Assembly: GCA_009773755.1 (NCBI GenBank)
Contig: WSZJ01000009.1
Location: 1-41,010, forward strand
DNA: 41,010 nt
DNA from: Planctomycetota bacterium
GTDB lineage: Bacteria; Planctomycetota; MHYJ01; WSZJ01
Direction of reading: 5' to 3'
Position 1 is the first letter of the stretch, and each line of letters begins with the position of its first letter. The position numbers were made by a program, and so were the translations under genes. Positions 32,228 through 40,504 of this stretch are shown piece after piece. The notes beneath the pieces were generated by a model. It worked only from the letters and a program-made list of their open reading frames with translations, did not search any database and was not told the origin of the DNA.

Positions 32228-35200
32228 TCAGGGGCGCGGAAGAGATTCGAGCTCGCGCCTTGCATCGGCGGTCTCCCGCTCGAGGCGCAGCTCGCTGAAT
32301 GCCCGGGCGGATTCCTCGAGCGCCGCGCGCGCCTCCGTGGAGTGGCCAAGCGCCGCCTCGAAGCGTCCGATCCGGAGGAGAGCGGCCGCCACGCCGCGGA
32401 GGTTATCGAGCCCCCGGTAGAGGGAGAGCCCCTCCCGGCACGGGTCGAGCGCTCCTGCAGGATCTCCCGATTCGTACTGCGCAATCGCGATATTCAGCAG
32501 GACACGGGCGAGCCCCGCGCGGTCTCCGGAAGCGCGGGCCAGCGCAGCTGCCTCGCCGAGCAGCACGGAGGCCTCCGGAAGCTCGCTGTTGGCGCGAAGC
32601 GCCGAAGAGAGGCTCGTGAGAGCGTGAATCCGGATGTGCGCGTCGCCGTGCTTCTTCACGAGCGGGATCGCTTCGCGCAGGAACGCGATGGCGTCGAAGT
32701 ACCGCTTCTCCTCCAGCCGGAGATTCCCAAGCTCGAGAAGCGCGATCCCCTCGCCGCGCGGAATGCCGAGGCTCCGGTAGATCGCCAGCGATTCTTCCAG
32801 CGACGCCCCGGCTTCCGCGAATTGTCCGAGCCGGGAGAGCGAGTTTCCAACCGCGTACAGGCTGACGGCGAGCCCCGGTCGGTCTCCGATCCGGCGCCGG
32901 AGTTCGGCGGATTCCCGTGCGGTCGCGACGGCCTCGTGGAGGCGCCCGAGGTTTGCCTGCGTCTGCGCGAGCAGGTCGAGGGTCGCGGCGATGCCGGGAA
33001 CCGCTCCGATCGATCGTTCGAGATCCAGGGTGTCAAGCAGCAGCGACTCGGCTTCCACGACGCGCCCCGCGGCGGCACGGGCGCTCGCCAGCCGCTTCTG
33101 CGCTGCCGCGATTCCTGCGCGTTCTCCTGAAAGCCGCGCGAGCGCGAGCGATTCCTCCAGGAGCGCCGCCGCGCAGGAGTAATTGCCCTCGGACAACTCA
33201 ACTGTCCCAAGGATGACGAGAGCGGAACCGGTGCCCTGCCTGTGGCCGGTTTCGCGGCTGATGGACAGCGCTTCGTCAACTGCCGAACGTGCGCCGGCCC
33301 AGTCGCACCGCAGCATTCGCGTCTTCGCCAGCTCCTGAAGACACTCCGCCACCGCTTCCGGCGTCTTGAGCGAGCGGAAGATCTCCAGCGCTCGCGAGGC
33401 GTCGTGGATCGAGGCGTCGAGGTTGCCGAGGGATCGCTGCAGCTTCGCGCTGTTCACGAGCGTGCTGGCTTCCGTCTCCAGGTCGCCGTTGTCCCGGGCG
33501 ATGGCCAGCGCGCCGGCGAACGAGTCGCGCGCCTCCGGGAACCGGCCTGTCGTGACGAGCAGAAGTCCGATGTTGTTCAGCGAGCGGGCCTCACCGTTCC
33601 GGTTCCCGATTTCCCGGCGGATGTTGAGCGCTTCCTCGTGCGCCTCCAGCGCTTTGTCCCACTCGCCCAGCCAGTCGTGCGCCACCGCCAGGTTGTTGAG
33701 CGCGGACGAGAGCGACAGGCGCTCCCCCGTGCGCCGCCAGATCCCGATCGCCTCGACTGCAAGCCCCCGCGCCTCGGCGTAGCGACCCTGGGCTGAAGCG
33801 ACCGTCGACGAGGCGCCCAGCATGGAGCCGACGTACTGCACATCCCCGCACTCCCGCGCGCTCGCGAGCCCTTCGGCCAGCAGCGCCGCGGCCTCGTCGA
33901 GTTTTCCGAGGTGGCGGAGCTGCGAGGCGATGTTATGAAGCGACATGAGCTGGCTGCGGCGGTTTCCGATGGCCTGCCAGAAAGTCTGCGCCTGGCGGTG
34001 GTGGGCGATCGATTGCTCAAAATGGCCTCGCGTGGAGAGGACATTGGCCAGCTCGTTCCGCGAGAGTGCCTGGGCATTCAGATCCCCGGCTTTCTCCGCA
34101 ATCTCGAGGGACCGTTCGGCCGCCTCCTCCGACTCCATCAGCCGGCCGAGCCGACGCAGGATCGAGCTTCGCACGCGAAGGAGGGCCGAGGTTGCAGCGG
34201 CTGCGGGCTGACGCGACTCGAGTTGCGCCAGGACTTCAAGCGCCTCCGGAGCGCGGCCGAGCGAAACGAGGTTCTGGATGCGCGTGCTGTCCCGCTCCAG
34301 CTCAATCTCCCTGGAAGCCGGTTCGGCGACCATCGACTCCAGGATGGCCAGCGACTCCCCCTGCTTTCCCGTCACCGCCAGGAAGTCCGCGAGACGGATC
34401 CGGGCGCGCTGCCGCTCCTCCAGCGTGGCGGCCGGGTCCGAAAGCGCCTCCTGCGCGAGCGCGCCCGCTTCTGCGTAACGCGTGAGGCGCCACGACGCAA
34501 GCGCCGCGAGGAGCGCCGCGGCGGCCCCGGATTTTGCGGCGCGCGATTCCAGGGCCCACGCGAGAGATTCCTCGATCGAGCACCCCCTCGCCTCCTCCGC
34601 GGCCTCGAGCCAGAGCTTCGCGGCCGCTTCCGTCTCGCCCGCCTCCTTCCGGTGCTCCGCCGCCATCGCCCGCAGCCGCCGGTCAACGGCGCGCTTCTCC
34701 AGCGAATCCGCGGCGCGGGCGTGCAGCCGCTGGCGATCCTTCCTGGGCAGCAGCGCATACGCCGCGTCGCGGAGGAGCGCGTGCTGGAAAATCATCGCGT
34801 CGTCCCCGGCAATCACCGAGTGCGCCCGCGCAAACACGAGCCCGCGACGGCGCGGCTCCTCCAGCGCCTCCTCTGCCGGCGCCCCGAGAATGTCCGAAAG
34901 CACTCCACGCCAGAAAGTGCGGCCCAGGACGCTGGCGGCCTTCAGCGCTTCCTTTGAGGATTTCGGAAGAGCGTCGAGGCGTGCGGTCAGGAGGCCCTGG
35001 AGGGTGGCCGGGAGCCCGATGACGGAGCCGCGCAGTCGGGCGGGGGTTCCTTCGACGAGGCGGCTGTCAAGGAGATGGCTGGCGAGTTCGGCGGCGCAGT
35101 ACGGGTTACCGCCGGCGTAGTCGGCTATGAAGCGATGGAGAGATTCGTCGGGGGGTGCCCCGAGGACTTCGGTGGCGAGCGCGCGGATATCGGCGGACTC

Positions 35201-36394
35201 GAGCGGCCGGAGGCGGAGGCGGTCGAATCCCGCGATGGGAGGCGAGCCGGGGCGGGCTGAAGCGGCGACGACGACGCGGGCGCCGGCGAGGAGCGGGGGG
35301 AGGGCGGCGAGGAGCGCGCGCGTGGAGTCATCGGCCCAGTGAATATCTTCGACGCAGAGGAGGGCCGGGGATCGTGCGCGGATCCAGCGCGCCCAGGCTG
35401 CCGCGGTTTCCGCGGCGCGGCGCTCCGGGTCGAGTTGGAGGACGCGCGCGGCGGGGACGGTCCAGCCGGCGGAGAGGGCGAGGAGATGGGCGGTATTCTC
35501 GGCGTCGACGGGAGTGAGAGCCGTGAAGCCGGCGACCGCGGCGGCGACGACGGCCGGGGCTACCGGTGAGCCTGCCGAGGCGCGCAGCATGTCGGCGAAC
35601 GGCGAGAGCGGCACGCGCGCCCCCTCGGCGGCGCGGCCGAAGTCGACCCGGATTCTGCGCCCGCGTGCCGCCTTGCGAAGCTCCGCGAGGAGGCGGCTCT
35701 TGCCCGTGCCCGCCTCTCCTTCAAGAAGGATGAACGCCGGGCGCTCAGCGTCGAGATGGGCGACAAGCGAAGCGAGCTCCGGACCCCGGCCGAACATCGG
35801 CGGTTCTCGCGAAGTCCTGACCTCCGTCAGCGCCGCCACCTCCTGCTCGACTTCGAACGCCGCGATCTTCGCGTCACGACCGCGCGCCGAAACCGGTTCT
35901 CGGGGGGAGCAGCGGAAGCGCCGGCGGACCGCCGACTCCGTCTCCGGTCCGATCAGGACCGTCCCGGGCCGCGCGGCCGATTCAAGCCGTTGCGCGACGT
36001 TGACCGTGTCGCCCATCGCCGTCGCCGCGCCGCCACCGACGCTCCCCCACAGAACCTCGCCGGTGTTGACGCCGATCCGCATGGCAAGCGACAGCCCGCG
36101 CTCCGCGTTGAACAATGCGATTTCCCTCTGCATCGAGAGCCCGGCGCGCACGGACCGCGCGGCGTCGTCCTCGTGCGCAGCCGGCGCGCCGAAAACCGCC
36201 ATGACCGCGTCGCCAATGAACTTGTCGACGGTGCCGCCTTCGCTCTCGATGACGGTCCTGAATCGCCGGAACAGCGCGTCGACGATGTCGGAGACCTCCT
36301 CGGGGTCGAGGTCCTCGGACATCCGGGTGAAGCCGGTCAGGTCCGAGAAGAGGACGCTGACGGTGCGGCGCTCTCGCGGGTCGGTCTCGGGCAT
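32228..36394 (-). CDS. Class III nucleotide cyclase fused to AAA ATPase and TPR repeats
   Basis: A 1388-residue cytoplasmic regulator. Residues about 8-190 form a class III cyclase domain with both metal-binding aspartates (LFSDLTGFT, FIGDAVMAVFG), the purine-site Lys (VDKFIGD) and Asp (MGDTVNVA), and the transition-state Asn and Arg (NVAQRLE). All catalytic positions are intact, and the Lys/Asp pair favours ATP over GTP. An AAA_16-type ATPase follows, with Walker A EGEAGTGKS near 226 and Walker B LLCVEDIHWADD near 348. From about 590 to 1360 there are many TPR units (for example LSLSSALNNLAVAHDWLGEWDKALEAHEEAL). Such proteins are thought to link protein sensing to cAMP. The target is unknown. 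A large palindrome sits upstream. Confidence 0.92.
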   Translation of the reverse strand: MPETDPRERRTVSVLFSDLTGFTRMSEDLDPEEVSDIVDALFRRFRTVIESEGGTVDKFIGDAVMAVFGAPAAHEDDAARSVRAGLSMQREIALFNAERGLSLAMRIGVNTGEVLWGSVGGGAATAMGDTVNVAQRLESAARPGTVLIGPETESAVRRRFRCSPREPVSARGRDAKIAAFEVEQEVAALTEVRTSREPPMFGRGPELASLVAHLDAERPAFILLEGEAGTGKSRLLAELRKAARGRRIRVDFGRAAEGARVPLSPFADMLRASAGSPVAPAVVAAAVAGFTALTPVDAENTAHLLALSAGWTVPAARVLQLDPERRAAETAAAWARWIRARSPALLCVEDIHWADDSTRALLAALPPLLAGARVVVAASARPGSPPIAGFDRLRLRPLESADIRALATEVLGAPPDESLHRFIADYAGGNPYCAAELASHLLDSRLVEGTPARLRGSVIGLPATLQGLLTARLDALPKSSKEALKAASVLGRTFWRGVLSDILGAPAEEALEEPRRRGLVFARAHSVIAGDDAMIFQHALLRDAAYALLPRKDRQRLHARAADSLEKRAVDRRLRAMAAEHRKEAGETEAAAKLWLEAAEEARGCSIEESLAWALESRAAKSGAAAALLAALASWRLTRYAEAGALAQEALSDPAATLEERQRARIRLADFLAVTGKQGESLAILESMVAEPASREIELERDSTRIQNLVSLGRAPEALEVLAQLESRQPAAAATSALLRVRSSILRRLGRLMESEEAAERSLEIAEKAGDLNAQALSRNELANVLSTRGHFEQSIAHHRQAQTFWQAIGNRRSQLMSLHNIASQLRHLGKLDEAAALLAEGLASARECGDVQYVGSMLGASSTVASAQGRYAEARGLAVEAIGIWRRTGERLSLSSALNNLAVAHDWLGEWDKALEAHEEALNIRREIGNRNGEARSLNNIGLLLVTTGRFPEARDSFAGALAIARDNGDLETEASTLVNSAKLQRSLGNLDASIHDASRALEIFRSLKTPEAVAECLQELAKTRMLRCDWAGARSAVDEALSISRETGHRQGTGSALVILGTVELSEGNYSCAAALLEESLALARLSGERAGIAAAQKRLASARAAAGRVVEAESLLLDTLDLERSIGAVPGIAATLDLLAQTQANLGRLHEAVATARESAELRRRIGDRPGLAVSLYAVGNSLSRLGQFAEAGASLEESLAIYRSLGIPRGEGIALLELGNLRLEEKRYFDAIAFLREAIPLVKKHGDAHIRIHALTSLSSALRANSELPEASVLLGEAAALARASGDRAGLARVLLNIAIAQYESGDPAGALDPCREGLSLYRGLDNLRGVAAALLRIGRFEAALGHSTEARAALEESARAFSELRLERETADARRELESLPRP

Positions 36395-36414
36395 CGCGCC
36401 ATCATACTGCGCCT

Positions 36415-36530
36415 CGGATCGTGAAAAGAATCCGGTGGGTCAGGCTCCGTCGGCCGGGTCGATCGATCTCGCACGCTCGAGATTGAAGTGGCCGACTCCG
36501 CCCGACCCACCGGATTCTTTTCACGATCCG
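36415..36530. repeat. 116-bp near-complete palindrome with perfect 27-bp arms
   Basis: Perfect 27-bp inverted arms lie at 36415-36441 and 36504-36530. The loop itself pairs further: GTCGGCC with GGCCGAC, and ATCTCG with CGAGAT, so almost the whole 116 bp can fold. It lies 41 bp past the kinase stop and 20 bp before the cyclase ATG. I see no heptamer periodicity and no T-tract. No other copy of this sequence is in the window. Confidence 0.93.
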
Positions 36531-36571
36531 ACGCGCAACTCCGCAGCAAGCGGTCGGAGGGCTCTTGCGTT

Positions 36572-39019
36572 CTAGCGGGGCCCGCGCTCCTCTTCATTCG
36601 CCAGGCGCTTCGCCTCCTCGAACTGTTTTCTGGTTGTCTCACGATCGGTCGCCCAGCTCCCCGCCTTTTCGAACGCTGCTGCCGCCTCCTTCCACCGCTT
36701 CATCTCAAACAGGATAAGCCCCTGGTTGCACCTCGCGGGGAGCCAGACCGGGCTGATGCGCATCACCTCGTCGTACTCGCGAAGCGCACGGTTGTAGTCC
36801 TCCTCGAACGCCAGCCCTCCGTGGGCACGCTTCCAGTACCCGCGCATCCGAAATGTTCCCGCCAGGACGAGTCGCACGTCGAGGGAGTCCGGAAGCGTAC
36901 GAGCCGATTCTTCGAGCTGCTCGAGCGCTTTCGCGTACGACGGGCCTGCGTCGGCGCGGCGCGACGATTCGTGGTTGGCGATCTCGCTCCACGCGCGGCC
37001 GGCGGCGAAGTGCGCCTCTCCGCTGCGGGGATTGATCCGGATCGCCTCATCGGCGGCCGCGATCGCGCGACGGCAGGGTTCTGTGGGATCGCCCTGACGG
37101 TAGATCCTCATCTGCCCGAGGCGCCAGGAGGCCGTCGAGAGGGAAACGTGGATGTCGGCGCGCCGGGGGAGGGCCTTTGCCAGGCGCGCCCAGTCGTCGA
37201 TGGCGTCGGACTGCTCGGCTTCTCCCGCTTCGGTTTCAGGCTTCCAGCGCCGGCCGGCGAGGCGTTCCCGCGCGGTCGCGCGGGCCTCCCACGCCGGCCA
37301 GAAGCGCTCGCGGGTGGCGATCGCTTTCGAGAACCATTCGAGGGCGCCCGAGAAGTCGCCGCGCGCTTCAAGGACGCTGCCGCAGACGACTTTGGCTTCG
37401 GGCTGTTCGAGTCCTTCGACGAGTTTCCAGGCGTCGTCGGGACGGCCCTGGAGGAGGGCGAGCTCGGCCTGCGCGACGCGCGCGGCGGGAGGCGCGTTTC
37501 CGCCCAGGCCCGCGATGCCCGCGTCGAGCTCGGCGGAGGTCTGCTTCAGCAGTTCCGCGAGCCCTCGACGCGTCTCCTCCGGCGCCTCGCGCGGGCCGCC
37601 CGCCCGCATCGACGCGTCCGCGGACTGCTCCGCTCTTCGCGCCTCCCGCCGGTACCGCGCCGCGAGCAGCAGCCCTCTTTCCAGGCGGAGGAGCGCCTCT
37701 CCCGGCCGCGCCGCTTCTCCTTCGTTCACCGCGCGCCACGCGCCTTCCTCGTCTCCCGTCTGCCGCCGGAACTCCGCCGACTCGAACCAGCCGCCCGCGG
37801 CCGAGCCATCCAGCGCGCGCGCCGCCGCCATCTTCTTCCCGAACTCCTCCATCATCCTCGCGGCTCCGGGCTCGTCTCCGGCCGCGAGGGCGAGAAGCGC
37901 ATGCGCCGCCAGCGGCTGCGCGTCACGGGCCATGTTGCGCGCCTTGTCCTGACGCGCGTGACGCGAGGATTGAACTGCGAGAGCGGAAGCGCCGGCCGCG
38001 AGCGCCACGGTCGCCGCGGCCAGGCCAAGCCACGCGAAGGGGTTGCGGCGGGCGCGCTTCAGCACGCGCACGGCCAGCGAGGGAAGCCGCGAATTCACCG
38101 GTTTTCCGGCGAGCCAGCGCGCAAGGTCCTCGGCGAATTTCACGGCGGAGGGACGCCTTGTCGGGGTTTTCTCGAGCGCCGCCAGGCAGACGGCCTCGAG
38201 CGCCGCGGGCGAAGAAGGGGCGCGCTTCCGCGGCCACTCCGGCTCCACGTCCAGAATTCGGCGGTAAATCGCAGGGGCGTTGGGGCCGTCGAACGGGCCG
38301 GTGCCGGTGAGCGCGAGGTAGAGGAGGGCGCCGAGGGCGTGGACGTCGGCGGGCGCGCCGGCGGCGTCGCCGCGGACCTGCTCGGGGGACATCCAGGCTG
38401 GAGTGCCCATGACGGATCCGGGGTCCGTCAGTTTCGTGCGCGCCTCTTCGATCGCGGCGAGCCCGAAGTCCGTCACGCGCGGCGCGCTGTCCTCGCCGAC
38501 GAGGATGTTGGAGGGCTTGAGGTCGCGGTGGGCGACGCCGCGCTCGTGCGCGTGCGTCACGGCGCGCGCGATCTGCTCGACCGCCTCGACCCGCCGCCGA
38601 AGGTCCCACCCCACCCACGCGTCGTCGAGCGGCCGCCCGCGCACGAACTCCATCACGAGGAACGGTTTCCCCAGTTCCTCACCGGTCTCGAGAATCTTCA
38701 CGATCCCCGGGTGATCCAGCCGCGCGATCGCCTCGCCCTCCCGCCGCAGCCTTTCTCCCGGCCCCGCCGCCAGCGACTTCAGCGCGACCTCGACGTTGTT
38801 CTTTTCCGGGTCGATCGCGTGGTAGACGACCCCCATCCCCCCGCGGCCGACCGGCGTGACGATGCGGAAGCGCCCGATCATCGCCGGCGCGCCGGAGCCG
38901 GGCACCCAGCCGAACGCCGGCGCAGCGCCCGCCGTGCTCTTCGTGCGCTCCTTCCCGACCTCGCGGGCGAGGCGGTCGAGGGCGTCGGGCTGAAGTGGCG
39001 GCTCCGGCATAACGGACAT
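36572..39019 (-). CDS. Membrane Ser/Thr protein kinase with TPR extracytoplasmic region
   Basis: An 815-residue PknB-type kinase. The catalytic domain (about 48-305) has every key motif: GRGGMGVVY loop, VALK lysine, HRDLKPSNIL catalytic loop, DFGLA, and activation segment GTPAWMSPEQ. A transmembrane helix near 335-355 (FAWLGLAAATVALAAGASAL) separates it from a long helical part with TPR-like units (LLRLERGLLLAARYR, GEAHFAAGRAWSEIANHES, KRWKEAAAAFEKAGSW). The C-terminal half would therefore face outward and act as sensor. Planctomycetes often pair such kinases with ECF sigma factors, and one is encoded 0.75 kb away on the other strand. ATG 39019 gives a short acidic N-tail; an internal Met at residue 4 is also possible. 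Confidence 0.93.
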   Translation of the reverse strand: MSVMPEPPLQPDALDRLAREVGKERTKSTAGAAPAFGWVPGSGAPAMIGRFRIVTPVGRGGMGVVYHAIDPEKNNVEVALKSLAAGPGERLRREGEAIARLDHPGIVKILETGEELGKPFLVMEFVRGRPLDDAWVGWDLRRRVEAVEQIARAVTHAHERGVAHRDLKPSNILVGEDSAPRVTDFGLAAIEEARTKLTDPGSVMGTPAWMSPEQVRGDAAGAPADVHALGALLYLALTGTGPFDGPNAPAIYRRILDVEPEWPRKRAPSSPAALEAVCLAALEKTPTRRPSAVKFAEDLARWLAGKPVNSRLPSLAVRVLKRARRNPFAWLGLAAATVALAAGASALAVQSSRHARQDKARNMARDAQPLAAHALLALAAGDEPGAARMMEEFGKKMAAARALDGSAAGGWFESAEFRRQTGDEEGAWRAVNEGEAARPGEALLRLERGLLLAARYRREARRAEQSADASMRAGGPREAPEETRRGLAELLKQTSAELDAGIAGLGGNAPPAARVAQAELALLQGRPDDAWKLVEGLEQPEAKVVCGSVLEARGDFSGALEWFSKAIATRERFWPAWEARATARERLAGRRWKPETEAGEAEQSDAIDDWARLAKALPRRADIHVSLSTASWRLGQMRIYRQGDPTEPCRRAIAAADEAIRINPRSGEAHFAAGRAWSEIANHESSRRADAGPSYAKALEQLEESARTLPDSLDVRLVLAGTFRMRGYWKRAHGGLAFEEDYNRALREYDEVMRISPVWLPARCNQGLILFEMKRWKEAAAAFEKAGSWATDRETTRKQFEEAKRLANEEERGPR

Positions 39020-39060
39020 GCTACGGGAAACCGGCGGGCGATTCTGCAGGTGAACGGGAC

Positions 39061-39089
39061 TTGAATCGGCCGGGGCGCCATACTACAAT
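39061..39089 (+). promoter_or_regulatory. Promoter of the antitoxin-doc-sigma operon
   Basis: TTGAAT (39061-39066) and TACAAT (39084-39089) are separated by exactly 17 nt, an excellent housekeeping-type promoter. Transcription would begin near 39096, leaving a short leader before ATG 39130. The -10 element contains the ATG at 39088, which excludes that codon as the antitoxin start. Confidence 0.7.
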
Positions 39090-39109
39090 GTTGGTACGAC
39101 GTATCAACA
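39089..39109 (+). promoter_or_regulatory. Candidate operator for autoregulation by the antitoxin
   Basis: Nine-base half-sites TGTTGGTAC and GTATCAACA, with 8 of 9 bases complementary, flank a GAC centre. The palindrome begins in the last base of the -10 element and covers the predicted start of transcription. Its size and place suit repression by a dimeric AbrB-like antitoxin, as in many toxin-antitoxin operons. Confidence 0.6.
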
Positions 39110-39129
39110 AGAAGCCTCGGAGAACCTTC

Positions 39130-39357
39130 ATGATCAAGCGATTCGCCCGACACGGCAACAGCTGGGCGCTCGTCATCGACCGCGGAGTGATGGATCTACT
39201 CCGGATCGACCCGGAGGTTCCGGTTTCCATCACGACCGACGGCACCCGCCTGCTCATCGAACCCGTCCGCGAAACGGGAAACGACGCTCGCTTCCGCGCC
39301 GTCATGAACAAGGTCCACCGACGCTATGCCAAGGCCTTCCGGAAACTCGCGGAATGA
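39130..39357 (+). CDS. AbrB/MazE-type antitoxin of a Doc system
   Basis: A 75-residue protein. The N-terminal half is a SpoVT-AbrB swapped-hairpin DNA-binding domain (IKRFARHGNSWALVIDRGVM, DLLRIDPEVPVSITTDGTRL). The basic helical tail (RFRAVMNKVHRRYAKAFRKL) resembles the toxin-neutralising tail seen in Phd-like antitoxins. It should neutralise the Doc toxin and repress its own operon. ATG 39130 has GGAG 7 nt upstream; earlier in-frame ATGs lie within or before the promoter -10 element. Its stop overlaps the doc start (ATGA). Confidence 0.85.
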   Translation: MIKRFARHGNSWALVIDRGVMDLLRIDPEVPVSITTDGTRLLIEPVRETGNDARFRAVMNKVHRRYAKAFRKLAE

Positions 39358-39770
39358 CCCTGGCGCCGGTGTTCCTTACGCTCGAACAGGTACTCGAAGC
39401 TCACCGTGAGCAGTTGTCGCTCTTCGGCGGAAGCGACGGAGTCCGCGACCAGGGCCTCCTCGACGCCGCGCTCGCGATGCCCCGCGCGGGCTTCGGCGGT
39501 CAGTTCGCCCACGAGGACATTCCCGCCATGGCTGCCGCGTATCTCTTCCACATCGTCAAGAACCACCCCTTCTTCGACGGCAACAAGCGGGTCGGCGCGG
39601 ACGTCGCGCTGATCTTCCTTGCCCTGAACGGGCTGAAATCCCTGCTAACGAACGAAGAGCTCGTGTCGCTGACGCTGGGCGTTGCGGAAGGACGCACTTC
39701 CAAGAAGGACGCCACGGAGACCCTTAGGCGCAAAACCAGACGCCTCCGTCGCGGGCGCAAGCGACCGTGA
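39354..39770 (+). CDS. doc: Doc/Fic-fold toxin
   Basis: A 138-residue Doc-type protein. The core motif HPFFDGNKRVG (His71, Asp75, Asn77, Lys78, Arg79) follows the Doc form with Lys in place of the second Gly of Fic enzymes. In P1 Doc this active site phosphorylates EF-Tu and stops translation. SLFGGSDGVRDQGLLDAALA and EDIPAMAAAYLFHIVKNHPF are typical family blocks. The C-terminus is extended and very basic (RRKTRRLRRGRKRP). It starts within the antitoxin stop (ATGA) and its own stop overlaps the GTG of the sigma gene (GTGA), so three proteins are translated in a chain. Confidence 0.9.
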   Translation: MTLAPVFLTLEQVLEAHREQLSLFGGSDGVRDQGLLDAALAMPRAGFGGQFAHEDIPAMAAAYLFHIVKNHPFFDGNKRVGADVALIFLALNGLKSLLTNEELVSLTLGVAEGRTSKKDATETLRRKTRRLRRGRKRP

Positions 39771-40495
39771 CAGGCGACACCGCCCTCGGCGGCCCCGCGC
39801 GCGGTTTCCCGGAGACGCACTGGTCCGTCATCGCCGGCGCGAAGGATCGCAAGGACCCGCGGTGGCGCGAGCGCGTCGAGCAGCTCGCGAAACTCTACTG
39901 GCGGCCGATTTACCGGCACCTGCGCATCCAGTGGCGGATGTCGAACGAAGAGGCCAAGGACGCGACGCAGGATTTTTTCAGCGAGATGCTGGAAGGGAAG
40001 TACCTGCGCGAAGTCGAGGCATCGCGAGGGAGATTCCGCGCGTTCGTGAAGGCGTGCCTCGATAATGCGGTGCGTCAATCGAAGCGTTCCGAGGGGCGCC
40101 TCAAGCGCGGCGGCGGCGTGGCAATCGTCCCTCTCGACGCCGGCGACGACTCGCCTCTCGACCCGCCCGCGCCGGACGAGCCGCCGGAGGCGTCGCTCGA
40201 CCGCGAGTGGCGCCGCGCGCTCATGGCGGAAGCCGTCGGGCGGATGAAGGAGGCCTACGCCGCGGAAAAGCGCGCGGACTGGTTCGAGGTCTTCCGCCGC
40301 ATCGACCTCGCCGACGGCGACCGCCCCAAATACCGCGACGTCGCGGCCGCCGTCGGGATCAAGGAAACCGACGTCGACAACCGCCTGTCCCACGCGCGCA
40401 AACGGCTCTTCGAGATCGTGCGCGAGGTGGTGGCGGAGAGCGTGGCGGATGCGGAGGCGCTGGAGAGGGAAATGAAGGAGCTCTTCCCGGATTAG
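39767..40495 (+). CDS. Planctomycete-type ECF sigma factor
   Basis: A 242-residue sigma-70 family protein with GTG start. PETHWSVIAGAKDRKDPRWR at the N-terminus is characteristic of a large planctomycete ECF group often found beside Ser/Thr kinases. Region 2 is KDATQDFFSEMLEGKYLREV...GRFRAFVKACLDNAVRQSKR. A Pro/Asp-rich linker (about 125-145) precedes region 4. The final helix-turn-helix reads YRDVAAAVGIKETDVDNRLSHARKRL. No anti-sigma factor is adjacent; control by the divergent kinase is the likely alternative. Its start overlaps the doc stop, which is unusual. Confidence 0.88.
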   Translation: MTGDTALGGPARGFPETHWSVIAGAKDRKDPRWRERVEQLAKLYWRPIYRHLRIQWRMSNEEAKDATQDFFSEMLEGKYLREVEASRGRFRAFVKACLDNAVRQSKRSEGRLKRGGGVAIVPLDAGDDSPLDPPAPDEPPEASLDREWRRALMAEAVGRMKEAYAAEKRADWFEVFRRIDLADGDRPKYRDVAAAVGIKETDVDNRLSHARKRLFEIVREVVAESVADAEALEREMKELFPD

Positions 40496-40504
40496 CGGCC
40501 GGCA

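Noticed and set aside
39088-39129. Earlier ATG (39088) as antitoxin start
   Set aside because: It lies inside the -10 element of a near-ideal promoter and has no Shine-Dalgarno sequence.
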